A stretch of DNA of 64,000 bases, from assembly GCF_009183655.1 (NCBI RefSeq), contig NZ_WEIO01000009.1, forward strand, positions 1-64,000. The letters are read 5' to 3'. A program made the translations under genes and the position numbers. This DNA is from Bacillus aerolatus (lineage in GTDB: Bacteria; Bacillota; Bacilli; Bacillales; Domibacillaceae). A model generated the notes under the pieces. That model ran no database searches. It was not told the origin of the DNA and saw nothing but the letters and a program-made list of their open reading frames with translations. This document shows positions 42,263-51,105 of the stretch, one piece after another. Positions within the stretch are counted from its first letter, which is position 1; each line of letters starts with the position of its first letter.

Positions 42263-43408
42263 ATATGCTTGCTGTTTGATCGTTTCGACGAGTATAGCAA
42301 CCGCTTGTTCGATTTCCTCTGCTGTTACGTTGAGTGGAGGAAGAAGGCGAAGAATGTGGGTGCCGGCAGTTAAAATTAACAGTCCTTTTTCGCGTGCCGC
42401 AGTGACGTACGGAGCAGCTTCTTCTGTTAATTCAATGCCGATCATTAAGCCCTTGCCTTTTAATTTTTTAACTTGAGGAACAGAAGAAAGGGCTTCTTCG
42501 AGCATGGATGAGAGTTTGTTGCCTTTCTCTGCGACCTGTGCTAAAAAGTTATCGTCAAAAATCGTATCAAGTGTCGCTTTAGCAGCCGCCAGTGATACAG
42601 GATTGCCGCCGAATGTAGAGCCGTGTGATCCGGGAGAGAAGGCATCCGCTAGTTCTTTCTTGCCAATAATAGCACCGAGCGGAAGGCCGCTGGCGATTCC
42701 TTTTGCGCTTGATACTATATCAGGGGTAAGATCCGCATGCTGGAATGCAAATGGTTTGCCGGTGCGTCCGATTCCGGTTTGGACTTCATCAATAATAACG
42801 AGTGAGCCATTTTTGTGAGCGAGCGCTACGGCTTGCTGCAAAAATTCCGTTTGGCCGGCATTTAAGCCGCCTTCGCCCTGGATCACTTCAAACATGAGTG
42901 CAGCCGTTTCTTTATCGAAAGCTTTTTCCAGAGCTTGCAAATCATTTAACGGCACATATTCAAATGTTTCGAGCATCGGGCCGAAGCCGGTTTTAATTTT
43001 ATCCTGTCCGGTTGCTGCCATTGTCGCGAATGTGCGTCCATGGAAAGAATCGATAAATGTAATAATTTTCGTGCGGCCGGTTGCTTTGCGTGCGAGCTTG
43101 ATCGCTGCTTCATTCGCTTCCGCTCCGCTGTTCGCAAAAAAGACTAAATCGAGCCCTGAAGCATCTGTTAGTTGTTTAGCGACTTCTTCCTGTAAATCAC
43201 TTTGAAATAAGTTCGAAGTATGCCAAAATTGTCCAAGCTGCTCATCTACTGCTTTTTTCACGTTTTCGGGCACGTGTCCAAGGTTGCAGACACTGATGCC
43301 GGTCGTAAAATCCAAATATTTTTTACCGTTTTTATCTGTCAGCCAGGCGCCTTTTGCGGAGATGGGCGTCACATCCCAGCGGGCGTATGTTGGAAATAAG
43401 TAGCTCAT
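42242..43408 (-). CDS. argD: acetylornithine aminotransferase ArgD
   Basis: ArgD (388 aa) is a PLP class III aminotransferase that converts N-acetylglutamate semialdehyde to N-acetylornithine. Visible motifs: NSGAEANEAAIKLAR, FHGRTFATMAATGQ, IIDEVQTGIGRTG, and the PLP-binding lysine in SSAKGIASGLPLGA. It overlaps argB by 4 bases. It is the last gene here; the carAB-argF genes that follow argD in B. subtilis are absent. Confidence 0.96.
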   Translation of the reverse strand: MSYLFPTYARWDVTPISAKGAWLTDKNGKKYLDFTTGISVCNLGHVPENVKKAVDEQLGQFWHTSNLFQSDLQEEVAKQLTDASGLDLVFFANSGAEANEAAIKLARKATGRTKIITFIDSFHGRTFATMAATGQDKIKTGFGPMLETFEYVPLNDLQALEKAFDKETAALMFEVIQGEGGLNAGQTEFLQQAVALAHKNGSLVIIDEVQTGIGRTGKPFAFQHADLTPDIVSSAKGIASGLPLGAIIGKKELADAFSPGSHGSTFGGNPVSLAAAKATLDTIFDDNFLAQVAEKGNKLSSMLEEALSSVPQVKKLKGKGLMIGIELTEEAAPYVTAAREKGLLILTAGTHILRLLPPLNVTAEEIEQAVAILVETIKQQAYEKTAGN

Positions 43409-44175
43409 ACTGTCACCTTCTCTTTAATAAATTTTGTTCCGTGCCACTCGCCTTGTTCGTAAAAAGCTTTTTTACCGGAAACAATATGCACTTTACTAAC
43501 ATGGTCTGAAAAAGCTTTTAACGCAGACTGTACTTTGGGAATCATACCGCCGCTGATTACGCCGCTATTGATCAGTTCTTCTGTTTCTTTTTCTGTCAGC
43601 TCTGCTACAAGCTGGCCGTCTTTTAATACGCCGTCCACATCTGTCACCATGAGAAAATGTTCAGCCTGCAAGGCATTAGCCACAGCGCAGGCCGCATGAT
43701 CCGCGTTCACATTCAGCACTGTTCCATCCGGCCCCGCAGCAAGCGGCGTTAGGACAGGAAGCAGCTGTTCATTACATACTAATTGAATAAACTGACTATT
43801 TACTTTTTTTACATCGCCGACGTAGCCGAGCTGTTTCCGGTCGATAAAATCCGCCTGAAGCAAGCCATTGTCGCTTGAATTTAAGCCGATCGCCTGAATG
43901 CCGTGTTTTTCAAGCATCCTTACGAGCTGGCGGTTTAAGCTGCCTGCAAGGGCAAGCTCAGCTGTTTTTAATACTTGTTTGGATGTTACGCGCAGGCCGT
44001 TTTTAAATTCACTTTTTACTTTCAAAGCTTCAAGCATCGAATTGATTTCAGGTCCCCCGCCATGGACAAACACGATGGCATAGCCTTTTTCTGTCAGTTC
44101 TTTCATGCTGTCAAAAAAGGCTTCCGATAATTCACTAAGTACACTGCCGCCGCATTTTACAACAATTGTTTTCAT
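43405..44175 (-). CDS. argB: acetylglutamate kinase ArgB
   Basis: ArgB (256 aa) phosphorylates N-acetylglutamate. Amino-acid-kinase features are KCGGSVLSE at residues 8-16, HGGGPEIN, and the C-terminal GVISGGMIPKV. The ATG at 44173-44175 is chosen because aggagg lies just upstream; the longer frame to 44241 has no site. It lies between argJ and argD. Confidence 0.96.
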   Translation of the reverse strand: MKTIVVKCGGSVLSELSEAFFDSMKELTEKGYAIVFVHGGGPEINSMLEALKVKSEFKNGLRVTSKQVLKTAELALAGSLNRQLVRMLEKHGIQAIGLNSSDNGLLQADFIDRKQLGYVGDVKKVNSQFIQLVCNEQLLPVLTPLAAGPDGTVLNVNADHAACAVANALQAEHFLMVTDVDGVLKDGQLVAELTEKETEELINSGVISGGMIPKVQSALKAFSDHVSKVHIVSGKKAFYEQGEWHGTKFIKEKVTV

Positions 44176-44237
44176 AGACTCCTCCTGTAAAAAATAGTAA
44201 GGAGCCTGCGGTTCACCGGCTCCTCTTATATAAGAAA

Positions 44238-45470
44238 TCACGTTCTGTAGCTTGCATTAATTTTAATGTAGTCGTACGAGAGATCACAGCCCCAGGCAAC
44301 TCCATAGCCGCTTCCCATATGGAGATGGACGGTGATTTTAATCTCTTCTTCTTTTAAATAAGACATCACATCTTCTTCTATATAATCGGCCACTTCGCTT
44401 TGAACGAGAATGGCGTGGTCTCCGATAGAAATGTCGATTGTTTCTGGATTAACTTCAATATCGCTGTAGCCGACTGCGCTGATAATTCTTCCCCAGTTGG
44501 CGTCAGCGCCGTACACAGCTGTTTTTACGAGGTTAGAGCCGACCACTTCTTTGGCCGCTTTTTTCGCTTCTTCATCAGAAACAGCACCGAGCACTTCGAC
44601 TTCAACAAGCTTCGTTGCGCCTTCGCCGTCGCGGGCAATTTTTTTTGCCAGCTGTTCGCCTACTTCTTTCAGCATAGAAAGAAAAGTCATCCATTCAGGG
44701 TGTTCAGGCGAAAGGGGAGTGTTGCCGGCCAAGCCGTTTGCCATGACGACAACTGTGTCATTCGTTGACGTATCGCCGTCGACCGTAATTTGGTTAAATG
44801 TTTTGTCTGTAATTTCGCTAAGAGCTGTATGCAAATGTTCAGAAGCGATTGCTGCATCCGTTGTTACGTAAGCGAGCATTGTGGCCATGTTTGGATTGAT
44901 CATTCCGGATCCTTTGGCGGCACCGCCCATTGTGACCGTTTTTCCATCAATCGTTGCCTCAACCGCCCATTTTTTTGTGGCCAGGTCTGTCGTTAAAATG
45001 GCTGTTTCAAACTGCTCGGCAGCTGCTGCTTCTGAAGAAGGGTGCAAGTTGGCAATACCGGCTTCGATTTTATCCATTTGTAAATATTCCCCGATAACAC
45101 CGGTGGAAGAAACAGCGACAAAATGCTCTGGAATGTTCAATTGTTCAGCCATCCACTGGCGTGTTTGAAAAGCATCGGCAAGCCCTCTTTTTCCGGTGCA
45201 GGCGTTGGCGCACGCGCTGTTCACTAAAATGGCCTGCAGCTTGTTTTCCACCGCCAGGCTGTCTTGGGTGACTTTAATGGGAGCTGCTTGGAAATGGCTC
45301 GTCGTATACACAGCGGCGCTTTCCGCTGGCACTTCACTGAAAATGACGCCGAGATCGTTCCTAGATTGGCGGAGGCCGGCATGAACTCCGGCGGCGGCAA
45401 ATCCTTTCGGCGACACGATCGAGCCTTGTTGAAGCACTTTTATATGAGTTGATTCTTTTACGGCATACAT
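44238..45470 (-). CDS. argJ: bifunctional ornithine acetyltransferase / N-acetylglutamate synthase ArgJ
   Basis: ArgJ (410 aa) recycles the acetyl group from acetylornithine to glutamate. The precursor cleaves itself before Thr197 in NMATMLA, which becomes the catalytic N terminus of the beta chain; KGSGMINPNMA precedes it. The ATG at 45468-45470 has aggagg 7 bases upstream; the ORF extends eight codons further upstream without support. The bifunctional activity with acetyl-CoA cannot be told from sequence alone. Confidence 0.96.
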   Translation of the reverse strand: MYAVKESTHIKVLQQGSIVSPKGFAAAGVHAGLRQSRNDLGVIFSEVPAESAAVYTTSHFQAAPIKVTQDSLAVENKLQAILVNSACANACTGKRGLADAFQTRQWMAEQLNIPEHFVAVSSTGVIGEYLQMDKIEAGIANLHPSSEAAAAEQFETAILTTDLATKKWAVEATIDGKTVTMGGAAKGSGMINPNMATMLAYVTTDAAIASEHLHTALSEITDKTFNQITVDGDTSTNDTVVVMANGLAGNTPLSPEHPEWMTFLSMLKEVGEQLAKKIARDGEGATKLVEVEVLGAVSDEEAKKAAKEVVGSNLVKTAVYGADANWGRIISAVGYSDIEVNPETIDISIGDHAILVQSEVADYIEEDVMSYLKEEEIKITVHLHMGSGYGVAWGCDLSYDYIKINASYRT

Positions 45471-45493
45471 AGTTGTTTCCTCCTGTTCATTCA

Positions 45494-46531
45494 TTATGGG
45501 TACATCGGGAACCCGCGCAGGCCGGCTGTTTCTTCAAAGCCAAACATGAGGTTAGCGTTTTGAATGGCCTGGCCTGCCGCTCCCTTCATTAAGTTATCGA
45601 TGACAGCTACGATAGTCACTCTGTTTGTGCGTTCATCGACGTCAATTCCGATATCACAAAAATTCGAGCCGGCGACTTCCTTCACTCCCGGAAATTCACC
45701 GAGCGGCCGAATTCGAACAAAAAAGTCGTTTTTATATGTTTCTTCGTATAATTGATGCAATTCAGCTGCAGACATTGGCTTTTTCATTGGCGCATACATC
45801 GTTGTCATGATTCCGCGGGTAATAGGCAGAAGGTGTGTAGAAAATGTAATGGCGCCAGTGCTGTTATCCCAAAGGTTTAACTGTTGTTCAATTTCAGGAA
45901 TATGCTGGTGCTGATTCACTTTGTAAATTTTAAAGTTGTCATTCATTTCCGCAAAATGAACCATCGGAGACAATCCCCGTCCTGCGCCTGATACACCTGA
46001 TTTGGCATCGATAATTAACCCGGATCCGTCGATGGCTTCCGACTGGATCGCCGGTGCGAGCCCCAACAGAGCAGCTGTCGGGTAGCAACCCGGATTGGAC
46101 AGCAGCGATGCATGTTTAACTGCCTCTCGATTCCATTCAGTCAAGCCATATACAGCTTGATCAAGTGTCTCGGAATCAGCTGGTTCTTTTTTGTACCATG
46201 TTTCATAATGTTCTGGATTTTTCAAGCGTAAATCGCCTGATAAATCAATCACTTTCGTATTGTTCGCCAGCAGCTTAGGAGAAAGAGCAGACGAGGCGCC
46301 AGAAGGAACGGCCAGAAAGACGGCGTCGCACTCTTCCGTAATTTTCTCAGGATCGATTTTCATTAATGGCAAAGGGCAAATATCCTTTAAATGAGGATAG
46401 TCATCCGTTGCCGGTACTTGGTCTTTACTTGATGAATATACAGAATGAAGGGTAAAATCCGGATGGTTGGATAAAAGTCGTATAAGCTCGATCCCGCCGT
46501 ATCCAGTAGCCCCAATAACCGCTGCTTTCAT
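45494..46531 (-). CDS. argC: N-acetyl-gamma-glutamyl-phosphate reductase ArgC
   Basis: ArgC (345 aa) reduces acetylglutamyl phosphate with NADPH. NADP-binding IGATGYGGIELIRLL is at the N terminus; the catalytic Cys149 is in SNPGCYPTA. It has ggaggt upstream of its ATG and is the first gene of argCJBD. Confidence 0.96.
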   Translation of the reverse strand: MKAAVIGATGYGGIELIRLLSNHPDFTLHSVYSSSKDQVPATDDYPHLKDICPLPLMKIDPEKITEECDAVFLAVPSGASSALSPKLLANNTKVIDLSGDLRLKNPEHYETWYKKEPADSETLDQAVYGLTEWNREAVKHASLLSNPGCYPTAALLGLAPAIQSEAIDGSGLIIDAKSGVSGAGRGLSPMVHFAEMNDNFKIYKVNQHQHIPEIEQQLNLWDNSTGAITFSTHLLPITRGIMTTMYAPMKKPMSAAELHQLYEETYKNDFFVRIRPLGEFPGVKEVAGSNFCDIGIDVDERTNRVTIVAVIDNLMKGAAGQAIQNANLMFGFEETAGLRGFPMYP

Positions 46532-46541
46532 TACTACCTCC

Positions 46542-46559
46542 CAATGTATTTTTATTTAT
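46542..46559 (-). promoter_or_regulatory. ARG box (AhrC/ArgR operator)
   Basis: On the minus strand TATAAATAAAAATACATT aligns with the published Bacillus ARG-box consensus CATGAATAAAAATKCAAK at about 14 of 18 positions. It lies between the promoter and the argC ribosome site, as expected for arginine-dependent repression by AhrC. Confidence 0.6.
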
Positions 46560-46590
46560 ATGATTACATAAATATTAATATTTTTTTATA

Positions 46591-46619
46591 ATTATAAATT
46601 GGATAGCCAATTAAATCAA
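46591..46619 (-). promoter_or_regulatory. argC sigma-A promoter
   Basis: On the minus strand TTGATT (46614-46619) and TATAAT (46591-46596) are separated by 17 bp. The spacer contains the inverted repeat aattgg/ccaatt. Confidence 0.75.
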
Positions 46620-46763
46620 CCGCTTTTAGAAAAAAGCCTGAGTTTGTGAGATAATATTAAAGATGCTTTCCGCGGAACAAGGAAAGATAAAAGGATTTTT
46701 GGGGAAAATAGCGAATTAAGAAGAAGTATAAGACTTCTTAATGAATAGATGGAGGAAAAAACC

Positions 46764-47327
46764 ATGAACTTGATGGATTGGTTTGAAAAAGGCATCCCAT
46801 TGGATGAATATATTGAAAAGATGGAAGAGAACAAAGAAAACGTCAAACATATTCAATCTTCTTTTCAAATTCAAAAAGAGGAAGCTTCCTTTTTAACTGG
46901 ATTGCAGGCAGAAAAGTTGAAAGTGATTGTACTGACGGAAGATTGGTGCGGCGATGCGATGTTAAATGTGCCGATCTTGCTGGAAACAGCACTCCACGCC
47001 GGCATGGAAGTCCGGTTCTTATATAGGGACGAAAATTTAGAGCTAATGGATCAATATTTAACGAACGGAACGTCCCGGGCTATACCAATTTTTATTTTTA
47101 TTGATGAACAAGGAGAAGAAAAAGCGGTCTGGGGTCCGCGCGCTCCGGCGTTGCAGGAACTTGTAAACAGCAAGCGCTCCGGTTTGCCGCCGCGTGACCA
47201 CGAAGAATTTAACGATAAGCAAAAAGAGATGTACCGGGAATTGCAGGAAGCGTACCTGACTGAAAAGGAGCTGTGGCAGGAAGTGTACGGGAGCATCAAA
47301 ACATCATTGGCTGAACGGCTGTTTTAA
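46764..47327 (+). CDS. thioredoxin-fold family protein lacking a CxxC pair
   Basis: A 187-residue protein of the thioredoxin superfamily. The active-site loop reads TEDWCGDAMLNVP, so only the first cysteine of the usual pair is present. The cis-Pro region is SRAIPIFIFID. Residues past 130 form a charged helical tail. Its role could be bacillithiol or monothiol redox or a non-redox function. The ATG at 46764 has ggagg about 8 bases upstream; an earlier ATG at 46749 lies on that site. Confidence 0.82.
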   Translation: MNLMDWFEKGIPLDEYIEKMEENKENVKHIQSSFQIQKEEASFLTGLQAEKLKVIVLTEDWCGDAMLNVPILLETALHAGMEVRFLYRDENLELMDQYLTNGTSRAIPIFIFIDEQGEEKAVWGPRAPALQELVNSKRSGLPPRDHEEFNDKQKEMYRELQEAYLTEKELWQEVYGSIKTSLAERLF

Positions 47328-47328
47328 T

Positions 47329-47373
47329 GAAAGGCAGGCTTCCGGGAGACATTCCAGGGCCTGCCTTTCTTTC
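47329..47373 (+). terminator. terminator after thioredoxin-like gene
   Basis: A perfect 11-bp stem gaaaggcaggc (47329-47339) / gcctgcctttc (47359-47369), followed by a short T tract. Confidence 0.85.
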
Positions 47374-47446
47374 ACAAACCGTCAAACGCGAAACTGTCCC
47401 ACTTTCATGATAGGATGGAAAAGAAAAGAGAAGAGAAGGTGAAAAC

Positions 47447-48253
47447 ATGGATGCCGTATCAGCGTACTTGCAACGGTTGAAAATTGAAAAAGAAAAACCA
47501 AGTCTGAACTATTTGCAGCGGCTGATACAGCACCATTTGTCGCTGATTCCATACGAGACGTTCAGTAAATTTCATTATTTCAGCAAACATGGAAGTGAGG
47601 TTCCGGAATTTGCCGAGTTTGTCGCTAATTTGGAAAGCAGGGGCTGGGGCGGTACTTGTTATTCATTAAACATAAATTTTGCCCGGCTGCTTGAAAGATT
47701 GGGGTTTTCGTGTTCATTTGTCCGGGTGCTGCCGGGACATGCGGCGATCATGGTGCGCGTGAACGGCAGAAAGTTTTATGTAGACGTCGGTTATGGATCG
47801 CCTATTACCCGCCCGATTGAATTAGACAGCCGGCCAAAGCATGTGCTTCACGGTTTCGGAGAAGAAATTATTTTTACGAGCCGCCACGAGAAAAAGTTTT
47901 TGCTGGAACGGCGGGCATATGGCAAAACGTTTGTAACGAAACAAATTATTTGGGAGCCGCTCGCAGAAGAAGAGCTGCAGGAAGACATTGAAGCGTCTTA
48001 TAAAGACTGCAACAGCAACATAACGATGCGGCGTATCTCAGCTGTCCGCTTTCAAGGCAACGATTGTTACTTTCTTCGGGATCATACCCTTAAAGTGATG
48101 AATTATCGCGATATCCGGGAATACCATTTTCGAGAGCTGAACCAGTGGATGCAAACAGTGGCGGAAGCGTTCCAACTTGATGAACAGGGGATGGAGGAGT
48201 CGCTTGAGTTTTTGGCTGACCGCGGCATATATTTGTTTGAACAGCAGCGATAA
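47447..48253 (+). CDS. arylamine N-acetyltransferase (NAT)
   Basis: A 268-residue NAT, which transfers acetyl from acetyl-CoA to arylamines or hydroxylamines. The catalytic triad is complete: Cys71 in GGTCYSLN, His98 in LPGHAA and Asp113 in YVDVGYG. Length is typical. Likely role is detoxification of aromatic amines; the natural substrate is unknown. It has its own agaaggtg ribosome site and no operon partner. Confidence 0.92.
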   Translation: MDAVSAYLQRLKIEKEKPSLNYLQRLIQHHLSLIPYETFSKFHYFSKHGSEVPEFAEFVANLESRGWGGTCYSLNINFARLLERLGFSCSFVRVLPGHAAIMVRVNGRKFYVDVGYGSPITRPIELDSRPKHVLHGFGEEIIFTSRHEKKFLLERRAYGKTFVTKQIIWEPLAEEELQEDIEASYKDCNSNITMRRISAVRFQGNDCYFLRDHTLKVMNYRDIREYHFRELNQWMQTVAEAFQLDEQGMEESLEFLADRGIYLFEQQR

Positions 48254-48355
48254 GGACGAGAAATAGCTTTTTTACGAAAAAAGTAGTAAGATAAAAAGCG
48301 GAAAAACGAATGGTAAAATTAAACATAATTATAGATCAGACTGGGATGGATATAC

Positions 48356-49270
48356 ATGAAAAGAGCACGTATTATTTATAATCCTACTTCAGGGCGCGAA
48401 CTGTTCAAGAAGCATTTGCCGGAAGTGTTGCAAAAGCTTGAGGAAGCCGGCTATGAAACGTCTGCCCACGCCACGACTAGCGCGGGGGATGCGACGCGCG
48501 CAGCAAGAATAGCCGTGGAACGGCGGTTTGACATCGTGATTGCTGCTGGAGGCGATGGCACGTTAAATGAAGTCGTGAACGGGCTTGCAGGCCAAGACTA
48601 CCGCCCGAAATTCGGTGTGATTCCGATGGGGACAACGAATGATTTTGCCCGTGCGCTGCAAATCCCGCGTGACATTGACAGTGCAGTGAATATTATTACG
48701 GCAGGAGAAACGATACCCGTTGACGTCGGACGGATGAATGACAAGTACTTTATTAATATTGCTGGCGGCGGGCGTCTGACGGAGCTGACGTATGAAGTAC
48801 CAAGCAAGCTAAAAACGATGCTCGGGCAGCTGGCTTATTATTTAAAGGGAATGGAGATGCTGCCATCTATTAAAGCATCCCATGTGACAATTGAGTATGA
48901 TGGCAAGCTGTTTGAAGGCGAAGTTATGCTGTTTTTGATTGGGCTGACAAACTCTGTCGGCGGTTTTGAGAAATTAGCACCGGATTCTTCCGTCAATGAC
49001 GGGCTGTTTTCTTTACTCATTTTAAAAAAGACGAACCTTGCTGAATTTATCCGAATAGCTTCTCTTGCTCTAAGGGGAGAGCATCTTCAAGATCCTCATG
49101 TTATCTATACGAAAGCCCACCGGGTGAAAATTCATGCTCCTGAAAAAGTGTTGTTGAACTTGGACGGGGAGCCGGGCGGATCATTGCCGGCTGACTTTGA
49201 AAATCTGTACCGCCACCTCGAAGTGTTTGTGCCGGTGGACCAGCTGCGTCCGCAAGACCGGATTTACTAA
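48356..49270 (+). CDS. dgkB: diacylglycerol kinase DgkB
   Basis: DgkB (304 aa) phosphorylates diacylglycerol released during lipoteichoic acid synthesis, returning it to phosphatidate. It is of the soluble DAGK/LCBK fold: NPTSGRE at residues 9-15, the ATP loop GGDGT at 65-69, PMGTTNDFAR. It corresponds to B. subtilis dgkB (yerQ), which likewise lies between gatCAB and rlmCD. The ATG follows gggatgg. Confidence 0.96.
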   Translation: MKRARIIYNPTSGRELFKKHLPEVLQKLEEAGYETSAHATTSAGDATRAARIAVERRFDIVIAAGGDGTLNEVVNGLAGQDYRPKFGVIPMGTTNDFARALQIPRDIDSAVNIITAGETIPVDVGRMNDKYFINIAGGGRLTELTYEVPSKLKTMLGQLAYYLKGMEMLPSIKASHVTIEYDGKLFEGEVMLFLIGLTNSVGGFEKLAPDSSVNDGLFSLLILKKTNLAEFIRIASLALRGEHLQDPHVIYTKAHRVKIHAPEKVLLNLDGEPGGSLPADFENLYRHLEVFVPVDQLRPQDRIY

Positions 49271-49299
49271 TTGAAAATAAATATATCCGTATAAGCAGG

Positions 49300-49335
49300 C
49301 TGCCAGAATATTTCTGGCAGTTTTTTTATTTTTTT
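49300..49335 (+). terminator. dgkB terminator
   Basis: A perfect 9-bp stem ctgccagaa (49300-49308) / ttctggcag (49312-49320), then a long T tract. Confidence 0.92.
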
Positions 49336-49373
49336 GGAGAAAATATGTTATACTAAAAAAGTTGTATAAATAG

Positions 49374-49385
49374 TTACCTAGGTAA
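49374..49385 (+). promoter_or_regulatory. probable MarR operator
   Basis: TTACCTAGGTAA is a perfect 12-bp palindrome 17 bases upstream of the MarR start codon, just downstream of TATA-like sequences. TTACCTAGGTAA-type palindromes are typical operators of MarR proteins paired with MFS pumps, so autorepression is likely. Confidence 0.65.
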
Positions 49386-49402
49386 GTAAAGGGAGAGTGT
49401 GT

Positions 49403-49843
49403 ATGAATCATCATCTTTTATTCCACTCCGTCCATCAGCTGTCGAGGCAGATAATGAAGCAGACGAACATTGTCTTGCAGCCATATGGCCTCTACAGTGC
49501 TCAGTGGTCGGTATTGTACGTGATAAAGCAAAAGGGAAGCATGACTCAAAAAGAGCTCAGTGACTATTTGTCGGTGGAAGCACCGCCGATGACACGAACG
49601 GTCCAGCGCCTTGTGAAGCAAGGTTACGTTAGGCAGATGCCGGGTGAAGACAAGCGTGTGAAGTTTATTGAGATGACGGAACTGGCGGAGAAAGAATATC
49701 CGATATGGGAAAAGGAAATCAAGAAAATGAACGAAAAAGCGATAGAAGGGTTCCCGAAAGTGCACCAGCACGAGCTGCAGCAGCTTTTGTCTAACTGGCT
49801 CTATGCACTGGACAGTCATCAAAGAAAGGAAGAGGATAAATGA
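49403..49843 (+). CDS. MarR-family transcriptional regulator
   Basis: A 146-residue winged-helix protein of the MarR family: SAQWSVLYVIKQKGSMTQKE (helix-turn-helix entry), EAPPMTRTVQRLVKQGYV (recognition helix and wing), GEDKRVKFIEMTE. The C-terminal dimer helices follow. The ATG at 49403 has gggag 7 bases upstream; an in-frame GTG lies at 49397. It overlaps the MFS gene by 4 bases, so it should control that pump in response to a small molecule. Confidence 0.92.
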   Translation: MNHHLLFHSVHQLSRQIMKQTNIVLQPYGLYSAQWSVLYVIKQKGSMTQKELSDYLSVEAPPMTRTVQRLVKQGYVRQMPGEDKRVKFIEMTELAEKEYPIWEKEIKKMNEKAIEGFPKVHQHELQQLLSNWLYALDSHQRKEEDK

Positions 49844-51030
49844 ATAAAGAGCCTTTATGGACGAAGGATTTCATCAGCGTGTCAGCGAGCAACTTCTTTT
49901 TGTTCGTTGCTTTTTACTTTTTATTAGTTACTATGCCTATTTATGCGTTGCAGGAGCTTGGAGGAAGTTCCTCGGAAGCGGGCTTACTCACTACTTTATT
50001 TTTGCTTTCTGCTATTATCGTCCGGCCGTTCTCAGGGCAGTGGATTGAACAATTCGGCAAAAAGAAAGTATTGATCAGTTCACAAGTTATGTTTCTGGCT
50101 GCTTCGCTATTGTACTTTTTCCCTGACACTCTCGTAACGATGCTTGCATTAAGATTTTTGCACGGCATTGGCTTCGGGATGGCGACAACTGCCACAGGTG
50201 CCATGGTAGCGGAAATTATTCCCGACTCCCGCCGTGGGGAAGGAATGGGCTACTATGTCATGTCGACGAATCTCGCCATGGTCATCGGCCCATTTTTAGG
50301 GCTGACGGTCATGCAGCAATGGGGAAGTTTTCCTATGTTTATCATTTGCATAGCAATTTCCGGTCTCGCTCTTACTGCCGGGCTGGTCATTCATGTGCCT
50401 GAACGTGAGCACACTGCCCGCGCAATGTCTATTTTTCAAATGAAGTTTCATGCAAAGGACTTGTTCGAGTTTTCGGCCTTGCCTATCGCACTTGTCGGCG
50501 GGTTCTTTTCCATTATTTACGCATCCTTGCTGTCGTTCGTTTCGGTGTATGCAGAAGAGCTTCAAATTGGTGAAGTGGCCAGTTACTTCTTTGTCGTCTA
50601 TGCTGTTATTTTACTGTTATCCCGTCCGTTTACAGGTAAATGGTTTGACCAGTACGGGGCACATGTGATTGTATATCCGTCCATTTGTCTTTTCGCTGCA
50701 GGACTATTTTTGCTCAGCCAAACAGAAACAGCGCTCGTTTTCCTTGTGGCGGCCGGAATGATCGGGGTGGGTTGGGGAACACTTTTCCCAAGCTTTCAAA
50801 CCATTGCGATTCAGGAAGCGCCTCTTAAGAAAAAAGCGCTGGCGACCGCTACATTTCTTTCTATTTATGACCTAGGTATCGGTGTCGGTTCTTTCATAAT
50901 TGGCTTGGCCGTAACAGGGATGAGCTTCAGCGCGCTTTATTTTTACTGCGCGATTTACGTGCTTTTCGGCCTGTTCGTTTACTTCTATCTTTACGCCCGC
51001 CGCAAGCAGAGAGAGCATCATACCATTTGA
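49840..51030 (+). CDS. MFS transporter (drug efflux type)
   Basis: A 396-residue major facilitator with about 12 membrane helices. The motif-A-like loop after TM2 is GQWIEQFGKKKV, and motif C-like glycines occur in the GIGFGMATTATGAMVAE stretch. Resembles Bacillus YwoG/YfnC-type efflux pumps. Substrate unknown. Translationally coupled to the MarR gene. The promoter of the next operon spans its stop codon. Confidence 0.9.
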   Translation: MNKEPLWTKDFISVSASNFFLFVAFYFLLVTMPIYALQELGGSSSEAGLLTTLFLLSAIIVRPFSGQWIEQFGKKKVLISSQVMFLAASLLYFFPDTLVTMLALRFLHGIGFGMATTATGAMVAEIIPDSRRGEGMGYYVMSTNLAMVIGPFLGLTVMQQWGSFPMFIICIAISGLALTAGLVIHVPEREHTARAMSIFQMKFHAKDLFEFSALPIALVGGFFSIIYASLLSFVSVYAEELQIGEVASYFFVVYAVILLLSRPFTGKWFDQYGAHVIVYPSICLFAAGLFLLSQTETALVFLVAAGMIGVGWGTLFPSFQTIAIQEAPLKKKALATATFLSIYDLGIGVGSFIIGLAVTGMSFSALYFYCAIYVLFGLFVYFYLYARRKQREHHTI

Positions 51031-51055
51031 TGGGGCGCACTCCTTGGACTATACT
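51027..51055 (+). promoter_or_regulatory. promoter of the ABC exporter pair
   Basis: TTGATG (51027-51032) and TATACT (51050-51055) are separated by 17 bp. The -35 box overlaps the MFS stop codon, so the ABC pair probably has its own promoter. Confidence 0.6.
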
Positions 51056-51105
51056 AAGAAAAACGGTAGTTGAGAAATTATGTCAACGGGAGAGGAGGCG
51101 CCGCT

